A DNA stretch of 64,000 nt. It comes from a bacterium (GTDB lineage: Bacteria; Myxococcota_A; Bradymonadia; Bradymonadales; Bradymonadaceae). The stretch lies in the NCBI GenBank assembly GCA_030427705.1, contig JAUIBR010000008.1, positions 120,678 through 184,677 on the forward strand. Direction: 5' to 3'. Positions 1 through 7,492 of this stretch are shown one piece after another (position 1 is the first letter of the stretch; the number at the start of each line of letters is the position of its first letter). The translations under genes and the position numbers were made by a program. The notes beneath the pieces are model-generated. The model was not told where the DNA came from. It worked only from the letters and a program-made list of their open reading frames with translations, and made no database searches.

Positions 1-832
1 CTGGATCTCCGCCGATTTCTGTTCGGAAGAGCGCGCTAGGTGACAGCCATGCAGCACGCGCGATCATGTTCACGGTGCGGTTTCGGGCCTCGGTGGTCAC
101 GGAACCATCGACACGTTCCTCGTCAGCCAGCAGTTGTTGCGTCAGTGGAACCAGGGCATCGATTTCCTCCTGCGACGCCGGGCGGAAGTAGACACCGTAT
201 TCAAGGTAGCCGGCCAAGAATGACCGGATGCAGTCGTCATCCGGGTCATCGGTCGCGGGTCCATTGCTTCTGTTCTGGAAGCACGAAGTCAGGTCCTTTG
301 CCGCGCTGGAGTTACGCATGATGGCAATGCGTGGGTAGCTGTTTCCGGTGCTGGACTCCCAAGAGCCACCCTCATCCACGGTTGCCCGCAACACCTCTTG
401 CAGCGTGGGACCATCCAAGGTTTCGTCCCGCGAGTAGGTCGAATAGTAGTGGTTTCGACCCGACAGGAACGGAACGGTCGTCGCATAGTTTCCGTCGTAA
501 ACTGCGCGTGCCCACTCTTTCGGATCGATTCGGCGAAGCCTTACCGGAGATGAACTCGGCTCTCCCGAACACTGAAACAGCTCAGCTTGTGGGATGAAGT
601 TTGGGTGCGGATCGTCATACGGATCGCCACCGGAATGCGGCGGGTCATCGATGTTATTGGCATTGTTGCCATTGTTCGTGTTGTTGCCGTTGTTGCCGTT
701 ATTGGCATTGTTGGCGTTGTTCATGCGGTTGTTTTCGGACCCGTTGTTGTCGCCAAGGCTCGCATCGCCCTGGCATCCGAACAGTCCAATCACACCCACT
801 ATCAAGCACGTCTGTGCAATCCGGTGCGGCAT
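1..832 (-). CDS. DUF1592-like lipoprotein, C-terminus outside the window
   Basis: The reading frame runs off the left edge, so only the first 277 residues are present. The ATG at 832 follows an AGGTGG ribosome site. A short hydrophobic signal ends in a lipobox (LFGC), followed by an Asn-rich spacer (NNANNANNGNNGNN), which suggests a lipoprotein. The later segment has the layout of the planctomycete/myxobacterial DUF1592-DUF1595 proteins: an FLAGYLEYGVYFRPAS helix, an EEIDALVPLTQQL helix and MIARAAWLSPSALFRTEIG, matching the family pattern in which a P-x-T/S-x-x-E helix precedes 'SP..L.R.E.G'. The family often occurs with cytochromes, but its role is unknown. It lies 90 bp downstream of the RpoC-like gene on the same strand. 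The family call rests on pattern memory only. Confidence 0.7.
   Translation of the reverse strand, partial: MPHRIAQTCLIVGVIGLFGCQGDASLGDNNGSENNRMNNANNANNGNNGNNTNNGNNANNIDDPPHSGGDPYDDPHPNFIPQAELFQCSGEPSSSPVRLRRIDPKEWARAVYDGNYATTVPFLSGRNHYYSTYSRDETLDGPTLQEVLRATVDEGGSWESSTGNSYPRIAIMRNSSAAKDLTSCFQNRSNGPATDDPDDDCIRSFLAGYLEYGVYFRPASQEEIDALVPLTQQLLADEERVDGSVTTEARNRTVNMIARAAWLSPSALFRTEIGGDP
655..735 (-). repeat. Asn-rich (NNx)n coding repeat in the DUF1592-like lipoprotein
   Basis: Nine-base units of the type AAC-AAY-NNN, read on the minus strand, encode NNANNANNGNNGNNTNNGNNANN directly after the lipobox segment. Similar tracts occur at 2526-2690 and 41500-41640 in unrelated lipoproteins. Confidence 0.85.
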
Positions 833-922
833 CGTTCCACCTGTCATTGATCTTGTTTGGAGGGATGATAACAGGTTGGAGCTATGAAACGTAACTTTAG
901 ATTGAAGCCAACTTCAGACGGT

Positions 923-1798
923 TCATCTGCGAAAACCCAGTGCTTCCAGTGCACGTTGGGCCTGAAGGCTCGTATGCTTCACAGCTGACGCGGTTGCATC
1001 AAATTCAATCAGGGCGTCGAAGTCGATCAAATCCATCAAAGACGGGAGAGGACGTTGGTCTGGGTCGGTTAGCTTTGTTCTGAGTGAACCGTTATCAAAC
1101 AGCGCGCAGGTCGCGTCGAACATCATCCTTTGTTCATTGTTTACGACCAGGTCCGGCGCGCCCATCTCGATAATCCGCTGCAGCCGATTCCGCCTGTTAA
1201 TCACGCGACGGTAGAGGTCGTTGATGCCATTCGTGGAGAGATATCCCTTGTCGTTGGTCGCCAATGGACGAGCCGCCACCGGCAATACGTGGACCCGATC
1301 GATGATCATATCCGGGTACCCACGCAACTGTTGGGTTAAAGCAAAGATACCGCTGGTCGTAGGTCCAAACGCCCCACCGGGTTCGATGAACTCACCGGTG
1401 TCGTATTCGTACACCAACTCGCCGGAAACCAATCCAGTGATCGTGTCCAGTTCAAGACCTGTTCGCTCCACGATAAGCTCGGGCGCGCGCGTCCAGATCA
1501 ACGGATTGACCATGCGCATCGTCCAGATGTAACCGAACTGTTTGGACAAAGGGTCGTTCGGATCCAGCTCACGGCGGCGGAAGCGACCCTTCAGTGCCTC
1601 AACTTGCTCTTGCGGATCGTCGCTGTACGTGAGGGGACCGAAAATCTCCTCGTCATAGAGGCCATCGGGTTCGGGCCTGAACGTCCGATAGTTGAGGGTT
1701 TCTGGTTTTAGAACAGAGCCCTGCGAAGTCTGCTCATATTCAAGCTGCGTTGCAGCGCGGGTCCCTTCGGGGAAGAGGGATACAAGTTCGGGAACCAT
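923..1798 (-). CDS. Stand-alone RNA polymerase beta' (RpoC) clamp-like protein without catalytic domain
   Basis: This is a complete 291-residue frame starting at ATG 1798 behind an AGAGG ribosome site, 19 bp after the SUMF1-fold gene. Residues 31-55 (KPETLNYRTF...DGLYDEEIFGP) match the N-terminal clamp of RpoC. Residues 73-132 follow the IWxxxxxNP/'erxTGL' part. Residues 170-258 match the beta' clamp helices: VLPVAARPL, NDLYRRVINRRNRLQR, APDLVVNNEQRMM and ALFDNG. Compared with E. coli RpoC it lacks the four-Cys zinc ribbon, most of the segment between the two clamp parts, and everything after the clamp helices, including NADFDGD. R202, E222 and A229 align without gaps to E. coli beta' R275, E295 and A302, residues known to matter for sigma binding. 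It is probably a cytoplasmic protein that binds sigma or RNA polymerase. It does not look like decay, because the frame is open, compact and preceded by a ribosome site. The homology is clear; the function is inferred. Confidence 0.85.
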   Translation of the reverse strand: MVPELVSLFPEGTRAATQLEYEQTSQGSVLKPETLNYRTFRPEPDGLYDEEIFGPLTYSDDPQEQVEALKGRFRRRELDPNDPLSKQFGYIWTMRMVNPLIWTRAPELIVERTGLELDTITGLVSGELVYEYDTGEFIEPGGAFGPTTSGIFALTQQLRGYPDMIIDRVHVLPVAARPLATNDKGYLSTNGINDLYRRVINRRNRLQRIIEMGAPDLVVNNEQRMMFDATCALFDNGSLRTKLTDPDQRPLPSLMDLIDFDALIEFDATASAVKHTSLQAQRALEALGFRR

Positions 1799-1817
1799 CG
1801 GTAACCTCTGCTACGGT

Positions 1818-2759
1818 CTAGTAGACACAGCGGAAACCAAGCCCGCTGCCGCCGACTTCATCACCATAAGATTCAGCGCGATTCTGACAGCGAGCCAGCG
1901 ATGAATCGTTGCCTGATGAACCACCGCGGTGGACGTGACGTTCGCCAGTCGCCGGCCCGGTTGGGTTCATCGCGGCATGATTTGCATACGAATCGGCTGC
2001 ATAGAAATCGGACGTCCACTCCCAGGCGTTACCAGCCATGTGATGCAGGCCGTATGGGCTTGCACCAGCCGCCAGCTCATCAACGGCCAGTCGAGCGTTG
2101 TCAGTTTGGCAGCCCGAGCGGTTGAGGTGTGTGCATTCGGTGGTTAGGTCGCCCCAGGGAAATGTGAATCCCGTCGTACCTGCACACGCCAATTCCCATT
2201 CTGCTTCGGTAGGCAAACGACCACCTGCCCAGCCACAGAAGGTTGTGGCTTGGGCGAACGACATGCCGGTTACAGGCAGATTTGGCGTTGTGGTGGGGTC
2301 ATAGGTGTCACTATTTGGCATGGTACATGTGCCGGCATCGACACAGCCTTGGTAGCGCGCCATCGATACTTCATAGAGGTCGATCTGGTACGCCGAAAGC
2401 GTGACTTCGTGGGCCGGCGCTTCGTCGGCGTCACAGGCGACGCTGCCTGCGCAACCCATCGTAAACGTCGTCTCGGGGATGCTCGCCACTTCGGTGTGCG
2501 GAGCCATGTCCATGCCCATGTCCGCCACGTTGTTGGCGTTGTTCGAATTGTTGACGTTGTTCGAATTGTTGAGGTTGTTGACGTTGTTAACGTTATTCGA
2601 GTTGTTGACGTTGTTGACGTTATTCGAATTGTTGACGTTGTTCGAATTGTTAACGTTGTTAACGTTATTCGAATTGTTAGCGTTGTTCGACGCTTCATCG
2701 TCCGAGCAACCGGTGCTCATCAACACTGCACACAACGCGAAGTAGAGTATTCTTTTCAT
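1818..2759 (-). CDS. SUMF1/FGE-fold lipoprotein with Asn-rich linker
   Basis: The start is set at ATG 2759 (MKRILYFALC...), which has GAGGAA upstream; a longer frame to 2783 would bury the signal peptide. The lipobox is STGC, followed by a linker of about 55 residues made of NNx triplets. The rest is an FGE-sulfatase domain: ETTFTMGC, AYQIDLYEVSMARYQ.CV, PVTGMSFAQA, GRLPTEAEWELA, FPWGD, YGLHHMAGNAWEWTSDFY, HRGGS and GLGFRC. Where true formylglycine-generating enzymes have the active-site Cys pair (RGGSxxCHxSYC), this protein reads RGGSSGNDSSLA, so both cysteines are missing. It is therefore probably not the maturase for the sulfatases at 12-22 kb, but a SUMF1-fold protein with another, possibly binding, role. 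It is the first gene of a possible three-gene minus-strand operon. Confidence 0.9.
   Translation of the reverse strand: MKRILYFALCAVLMSTGCSDDEASNNANNSNNVNNVNNSNNVNNSNNVNNVNNSNNVNNVNNLNNSNNVNNSNNANNVADMGMDMAPHTEVASIPETTFTMGCAGSVACDADEAPAHEVTLSAYQIDLYEVSMARYQGCVDAGTCTMPNSDTYDPTTTPNLPVTGMSFAQATTFCGWAGGRLPTEAEWELACAGTTGFTFPWGDLTTECTHLNRSGCQTDNARLAVDELAAGASPYGLHHMAGNAWEWTSDFYAADSYANHAAMNPTGPATGERHVHRGGSSGNDSSLARCQNRAESYGDEVGGSGLGFRCVY
2526..2690 (-). repeat. Long (NNx)n coding repeat in the SUMF1-fold lipoprotein
   Basis: About 165 bp of 9-bp units (AAC-AAY followed by GTC, TCG, GCC or CTC) encode NN[VSAL] repeats. The units differ mostly at synonymous positions and in the third residue, so the tract is an imperfect minisatellite-like array that could change length by slippage. 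Confidence 0.85.
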
Positions 2760-2858
2760 CGTGATTCCTCGACGTTCACTCATGCCTTGCGCTAAGCTTC
2801 GCGCGCGGGCAAATCAAGCCTATGCAAACGTTGTATCAACACTGACCAGACTCACGAA

Positions 2859-3380
2859 ATGATAATCGATCAAAGCCAAGCTCATTGTTACGTCTACACC
2901 GGTCGCGAAGGTGCGCTGAGTGTTGTTGGCCATGACCTCAAGATCGAGGTCACCAAGTTCACGCTCGAGTTCAAAGACGGTCGTGTGACCGGCAATTTCG
3001 ACACGGAATCGCTGCGTGTTCTTGGCGCCGTGGAAGACGGCATCGTTGATAAAGACGAGCTCAAGGGCTCCGACGTAAGCAAGATCGAGAAGAGCATCAA
3101 AAAAGAAGTCCTCCAGACGAAGAAGTACCCCAAGATTTGGTTTGAGGGTGATTTTGAGGCCGACGGGGACGACCTGGTGGCGGACGGTGAGTTGACGCTA
3201 AACGGCCAGACGAAACCTTTGAAGGTCCGCGCGACCAAAGGCGAAGACGGCTGGTGGCAAAGCCGAACGACCATCGACCAAACCAAGTGGGGCATGAAGC
3301 CGTTCAAAGCGCTCTTGGGCCAGCTGAGGTTGGCGAAAGACCTGGATATCGAGCTCCAAATGCCGCCCGAGATTCTGTGA
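2859..3380 (+). CDS. YceI-family protein (cytoplasmic form)
   Basis: This 173-residue protein has the YceI lipocalin-like pattern: VVGHDLKIEVTKF near the N-terminus, KYPKIWFEGDF in the middle, and a VADGELTLNGQTKPLKV strand pair, as in the family's G-x-L-t-l-x-G-x-t-k-x-v segment. YceI proteins bind isoprenoid-like lipids in characterised cases. Unlike most members, this one shows no signal peptide and so should be cytoplasmic. It is translationally coupled to mobA, whose GTG start overlaps its TGA. The ligand is not predictable from the sequence. Confidence 0.8.
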   Translation: MIIDQSQAHCYVYTGREGALSVVGHDLKIEVTKFTLEFKDGRVTGNFDTESLRVLGAVEDGIVDKDELKGSDVSKIEKSIKKEVLQTKKYPKIWFEGDFEADGDDLVADGELTLNGQTKPLKVRATKGEDGWWQSRTTIDQTKWGMKPFKALLGQLRLAKDLDIELQMPPEIL

Positions 3381-3904
3381 CGCTATCTGTCTACATCCTG
3401 GCCGGTGGCAAGAGCGAGCGCTTCGGTAGCGATAAGGCGTATCTAGAAATCGATGGGGAGGCGAACTGGCAGCGCATCGCCGCCGCGTTCGAAGACGTGA
3501 CGCTGCTCGAAGGTGCATCCGATCGCCTGAGCGATATCCCACTGCGCCGCTTGGCTGACGTCGTTCCTGACGCCGGTCCCATGGGCGGTCTACTGACTGC
3601 GCTTCAAGACGCCAATCAGCGTGGCATGGACAAGGTCGGCCTCATTTCAGTCGACATGGTGGGCTGGCAGCCCGCGTGGCTGGAGTCGTTGGCCGAGAAT
3701 TGCGAAACCGCCAACGCATACCATGACGAATTATGGCAGCCTTTATTCGCTGTCTACCACGTTTCTATCGAGACGATTGTTCGTGCCCGAATCCAGTCCG
3801 GAGAATTGGCAATGTGGCGACTACTGGAGTCCATCGGCGCAAAGCGCCAGGCGTTGCCGCAGGGTTGGAGCACATTCAGAAGTATCAACACCCCTAGCCG
3901 CTAG
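3377..3904 (+). CDS. mobA: Molybdenum cofactor guanylyltransferase MobA
   Basis: Starting at GTG 3377, which overlaps the yceI stop (GTGA), the protein has 175 residues. It begins with the nucleotidyltransferase signature LAGGKSERFGSDK at residues 8-20 and contains GPMGGLLTAL and a VDM metal-site motif, as in MobA. MobA transfers GMP from GTP to molybdopterin to give the bis-MGD form used by the DMSO-reductase family. The downstream YdeP/FdhF-type oxidoreductase and FdhD fit this role. It is slightly short for the family. The last codons run into a GCTAGCGG repeat block, so the C-terminal NTPSR may derive from the repeat. Confidence 0.9.
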   Translation: MTLSVYILAGGKSERFGSDKAYLEIDGEANWQRIAAAFEDVTLLEGASDRLSDIPLRRLADVVPDAGPMGGLLTALQDANQRGMDKVGLISVDMVGWQPAWLESLAENCETANAYHDELWQPLFAVYHVSIETIVRARIQSGELAMWRLLESIGAKRQALPQGWSTFRSINTPSR

Positions 3905-3945
3905 CCCCCTAGCCGCTAGCCGCAAGCCCCCGAGCCGCTAGCCAA
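3893..3945. repeat. CTAGCCGCTAGCC-type palindromic repeat block
   Basis: Three to four near copies of AGCCGCTAGCC, separated by CCCC, lie across the mobA stop codon. The unit holds the palindrome GCTAGC. A related block in inverted orientation lies at the fdhD stop (8314-8350), so the two bracket the oxidoreductase, acyltransferase and fdhD genes. Confidence 0.7.
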
Positions 3946-3973
3946 CCTCCTCACGAAGCGATACATTGCCGCC

Positions 3974-6235
3974 ATGAAAGACGACGTAATGCCGACAGAC
4001 AAAGAAGCGGGGTTGAAGACGGGCGAGCCAAAGGCGGCAGCCGGCGGTACGCCAGCAGTCCTTTCGACCTTTAAGCATGCTATCGACCAGATGGGGGTTG
4101 TCCGGGGGACCAAGGCCCTGCTGAAGGTCAATCAACAGGATGGTTTTGACTGTCCTGGCTGTGCTTGGCCAGACCCCAAGCATCGGTCGATGGTGGAGTT
4201 TTGTGAAAACGGTGCCAAAGCCGTCGCGGACGAAGCAACAACGCGCCGTGTCTCGCCGTCATTCTTCGCGCAACACAGCATTGAAGACCTTTTGGGCCAG
4301 ACGGACCACTGGTTGAACAAGCAAGGCCGCATCACGCATCCCATGATCGTTCGCGAGGGTGGCACGCATTACGAGCCTATCTCTTGGGACGACGCGTTTG
4401 CGCACCTCGCCGACACGTTAAACGGCCTGGATAGCCCGAACGAGGCGATTTTCTACACCAGCGGGCGGACGAGTAACGAAGCCGCGTTCATGTACCAGCT
4501 CTTTGTGCGTGAGTACGGAACGAACAACCTGCCGGACTGCTCAAATATGTGTCACGAGTCGTCTGGCGTGGGCTTGAGCGAGGTTATCGGCATCGGCAAG
4601 GGCACTGTGTTGTTGGAGGACTTCGACAAGGCCGACGTCATCTTTGTCATCGGTCAAAACCCCGGCACCAACCACCCACGCATGCTGACTGCGCTGCAGT
4701 CGGCCAAGCGAAACGGCGCGAAGATCGTCAGCATCAACCCTCTGCGCGAGACGGGATTGGTTGGATTTGTCCACCCACAAGAGGTCGTGAACACGGCATT
4801 GGGAAAGGCCACGCCAATTGCGGATGTCTTCCTGCAGGTGCGCGTTGGGGGTGACCAGGCGTTGTTGAAAGCAATCATGAAAGTGATGTTAGAGGACGAT
4901 AGCTTCGTCGATACGGACTTCGTCAGCGACTTCACCGAAGGCTACGAGGCATTCCGCGAGAACCTGGATAGTTTCGAACTCGCCGACCTCATCGAGCAAT
5001 CTGGATGTGCCGAAGAGGACATCCGCGCTGCGGCAAAAATCGCGCGCGAAGCGAAGGCGATGATCGCATGCTGGGCAATGGGAATCACACAGCACAAGAA
5101 CGGTGTCGCCAACGTGCAAGAGGTCGTGAACTTCCTGCTCTTGGGTGGACACATGGGGCGCGAAGGCGCTGGTGCATGCCCGGTTCGCGGTCACAGCAAC
5201 GTGCAAGGAGACCGCACGGTGGGCATCGTGGAGCGACCTAAAGAAGCGTTCCTGAAAGCTCTCGACGACCACTTTGGAATCAACGCGCCACGCGAACACG
5301 GTTACGACACCGTGCACGCCATCAAGGCCATGCACGACGGTGATGCCAAGGTGTTCTTCGGCATGGGTGGCAATTTCCTAAGCGCCACGCCCGACACAGA
5401 CTACACAGCGGAAGCCCTGCGAAACTGCGACCTCACGGTGCACGTGTCGACCAAGCTGAACCGGGCGCACCTGGTGCACGGCAAATCCGCGCTGATTTTC
5501 CCATGCCTCGGACGCACCGAAATCGACATCCAGAACGGGCCGCAATTTGTCACGGTCGAGAATTCGATGGGCATCGTGCACGCCAGCAAGGGCCACAAGA
5601 AACCTGCGTCCGAGCATCTGCTGAGCGAGCCCAGAATCGTCGCACGGATGGCTCGCGCGACCATGCCGGATTCCCCCGTTGATTGGGAAGGCATGGCAGG
5701 AAGCTACGACAAAGCGCGCGACGCCATCGCCGCCTGTGTCGCTGGATTCGAAGACTACAACGACAAGGTCCGCTCACCCAACGGGTTTGAATTGCCCAAC
5801 GGCCCACGATACCGCCGCTTCACGACGCCCAGCGGCAAAGCCCATTTCACGGCCCACGACGTCCCAGAAAACCCGTTGAAGGACGGCGAGCTGATCATGA
5901 TGACCATGCGCAGCCACGACCAATACAACACGACCATCTACGGATTGGACGACCGCTACCGCGGCGTCTACAACGGTCGCCGAGTCGTTCTGATGAATCC
6001 CACTGACATCAAGGAACAAGGGCTGAAGGAAGGCCAAAACGTCGACCTGGTCAGCCACTACGACGGCCAAGAACGACGGGCGCCGAACTTCACTGTCGTG
6101 CCGTATGATATCCCGACCCGCTGCATTGGAACGTACTTCCCGGAAGCCAACGTGTTGATTCCGGTGGATAGCTACGCGGACCGGAGTAACACGCCGACCT
6201 CGAAGTTTGTCATCGTCACGGTCGCTCCAGAATAG
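3974..6235 (+). CDS. YdeP/FdhF-type molybdopterin oxidoreductase
   Basis: This 753-residue protein has the features of the FdhF/YdeP family of bis-MGD enzymes: FDCPGCAWPDP at residues 58-68 (C60, C63), SNMCHESSGVGL with C193 as the likely molybdenum ligand, VIGQNPGTNHPRM, NPLRETGL, VRGHSNVQGDRT, and a C-terminal cofactor-binding domain ending with FPEANVLIPV and 'ksfKfv'-like TSKFVIV. It has only a CxxC pair where FdhF has a complete [4Fe-4S] ligand set, which is normal for YdeP-like proteins. There is no Tat signal, so it should be cytoplasmic. Its physiological substrate is unknown; E. coli YdeP is linked to acid resistance. No strong ribosome site precedes ATG 3974, and ATG 3989 is an alternative. 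mobA upstream and fdhD downstream supply cofactor maturation. Confidence 0.9.
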   Translation: MKDDVMPTDKEAGLKTGEPKAAAGGTPAVLSTFKHAIDQMGVVRGTKALLKVNQQDGFDCPGCAWPDPKHRSMVEFCENGAKAVADEATTRRVSPSFFAQHSIEDLLGQTDHWLNKQGRITHPMIVREGGTHYEPISWDDAFAHLADTLNGLDSPNEAIFYTSGRTSNEAAFMYQLFVREYGTNNLPDCSNMCHESSGVGLSEVIGIGKGTVLLEDFDKADVIFVIGQNPGTNHPRMLTALQSAKRNGAKIVSINPLRETGLVGFVHPQEVVNTALGKATPIADVFLQVRVGGDQALLKAIMKVMLEDDSFVDTDFVSDFTEGYEAFRENLDSFELADLIEQSGCAEEDIRAAAKIAREAKAMIACWAMGITQHKNGVANVQEVVNFLLLGGHMGREGAGACPVRGHSNVQGDRTVGIVERPKEAFLKALDDHFGINAPREHGYDTVHAIKAMHDGDAKVFFGMGGNFLSATPDTDYTAEALRNCDLTVHVSTKLNRAHLVHGKSALIFPCLGRTEIDIQNGPQFVTVENSMGIVHASKGHKKPASEHLLSEPRIVARMARATMPDSPVDWEGMAGSYDKARDAIAACVAGFEDYNDKVRSPNGFELPNGPRYRRFTTPSGKAHFTAHDVPENPLKDGELIMMTMRSHDQYNTTIYGLDDRYRGVYNGRRVVLMNPTDIKEQGLKEGQNVDLVSHYDGQERRAPNFTVVPYDIPTRCIGTYFPEANVLIPVDSYADRSNTPTSKFVIVTVAPE

Positions 6236-6287
6236 TCCGGGGTTTCGTGTCCAAACGCATTTGGGTGCTTGTTGTAGAGGGCGAAAC

Positions 6288-6397
6288 CCTTCACAGAGGG
6301 GCACAGAAGTTTGTGAGCTGCCACAGAGGGAATTCAGTTCTCGTAGAAAGAAACGACTCTGTGGACCCTCACAAGCTTCTGTGGATCTCTGTGAAGT
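6288..6397. repeat. Gene-less hairpin element, family 1, copy A
   Basis: Two 40-bp inverted arms (6289-6328 and 6357-6396) match at about 33 of 40 positions and enclose a loop of about 28 nt. Each arm has the form CTTCACAGAG...CACAGAAG.TTGTGAG...CCACAGAG. The same arms bound the GxxExxY gene at 10760-11392, and a second gene-less copy in the opposite orientation lies at 8384-8492. Similarity to that copy also covers the loop and about 20-25 bp outside the arms. It sits between two plus-strand genes and would form a long RNA hairpin if transcribed. Confidence 0.85.
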
Positions 6398-6487
6398 GAA
6401 GCGCAACCCGCAACTGGCACCGAACGAGTGTGCCGCCCGAGCCAGTCTTCTGGTGACGCGTCGCCAACCCTCTAGTACAACAGAAGC

Positions 6488-7492
6488 ATGCTGACGCTCG
6501 AGACCATGAAGGAAATCCAGCTTCGCCCTGTGCCTCAAATGCAGAAGGTGTTCGGCTGGATTGTACGTGCGAATTATCGGTTGCCGATGACGCGTACGAA
6601 GCTATTTGTTGAGCATGAAGAGAATCTGCCGACGTCAGCTGCATACCTCGCGATGAACCACACGGACCGGTTCAACTACTGGCCGCTGCAGGTGTACCTC
6701 TGGCGCGAGCGTGGAGAGTTCACGGCGACCTGGGTGAAGGGCAAGTACTACAACCATCCGGTGTCGAAACAGTTCATGGTGTCGACCAATCAAATCCCGG
6801 CGCCTAGCCGCGGATACCTCATCACCTCTGACTGCATTCAAGTCTTCGGGAGCTCGCCGTCCGGGGATTTGTACCGGCTGATTCGCGATGCACTCGACCA
6901 AAGTTGGGAAGATGAAGCGCTGCACAAGGCAGCCGACGAAGCTGGTTTTCGGCGCGAAATCGACCACCTGTTCAAAACTCCACGGGATCTGCTTGGGTTA
7001 GATTACAACCCTTGGAAACATGGTTTTGTCGAGCGACATCGTGAGCTCTTCCGCCAAATGATGGATGAGTTCATTCGCCTTAACTACGAAGCGCAGGACT
7101 TGAATCTACGCACCTTGGTCTTCCCCGAAGGCACGCGTTCCGTGACGCTTGGCGAGGGCAAGCCGGGGCTCGCGCAGATGGCGTTGCGCACGCAGGCGAG
7201 CATCGTTCCGATTGGTTGTAATGGGTCGGAAAAAGCGTATCCGGGCGACAGTCCGTTTAGCTCGGGTGGAAAAATCACCTATCGAGTTGGTGAGCCACTA
7301 ACTCCGAAGGGAGAGCTGAAGCCGTATCAGGTTGAAGAGGATTTTCGGCCGTTCACCGATGAAGCCCACAAGTTCGACGCGCAGATTGAGGGCGTCACAG
7401 ACCTGGTGATGGAGCGCATCGCGGGACTGCTAGACGACTACTATCTGGAAGGCGACTCGACCGCTGTTTCTGGCGCGAACCGCTTCGCATGA
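6488..7492 (+). CDS. PlsC-like 1-acylglycerol-3-phosphate acyltransferase
   Basis: The protein has the two diagnostic blocks of glycerophospholipid acyltransferases: NHTDRFNYWP with H58, and FPEGTRS at residues 212-218, followed by ASIVPIGCNGSEKAYPG. These enzymes transfer an acyl chain from acyl-ACP or acyl-CoA to lysophosphatidate at the inner membrane. Block I is unusual: the acidic residue follows the His by two positions (HTD) instead of the usual HxxxxD. The gene overlaps fdhD by 4 bp (ATGA), so the two are co-translated, which is a strange pairing of lipid synthesis with formate dehydrogenase maturation. A start at ATG 6506 is also possible. The exact acceptor is not known. Confidence 0.85.
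   Translation: MLTLETMKEIQLRPVPQMQKVFGWIVRANYRLPMTRTKLFVEHEENLPTSAAYLAMNHTDRFNYWPLQVYLWRERGEFTATWVKGKYYNHPVSKQFMVSTNQIPAPSRGYLITSDCIQVFGSSPSGDLYRLIRDALDQSWEDEALHKAADEAGFRREIDHLFKTPRDLLGLDYNPWKHGFVERHRELFRQMMDEFIRLNYEAQDLNLRTLVFPEGTRSVTLGEGKPGLAQMALRTQASIVPIGCNGSEKAYPGDSPFSSGGKITYRVGEPLTPKGELKPYQVEEDFRPFTDEAHKFDAQIEGVTDLVMERIAGLLDDYYLEGDSTAVSGANRFA

Noticed and set aside
587..850. Plus-strand hydrophobic Val/Ile- and Leu-rich frames at the left edge
   Set aside because: They are antisense translations of the Asn-rich repeat of the minus-strand lipoprotein.
923..1798. RpoC-like gene as a plain decayed rpoC duplicate
   Set aside because: The frame is open with its own ribosome site, the sigma-contact residues are kept, and the missing parts are whole structural units rather than a random truncation.
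2250..2795. Plus-strand frame with VVDVVRIV repeats
   Set aside because: It is the antisense of the (NNx)n tract of the SUMF1-fold lipoprotein.
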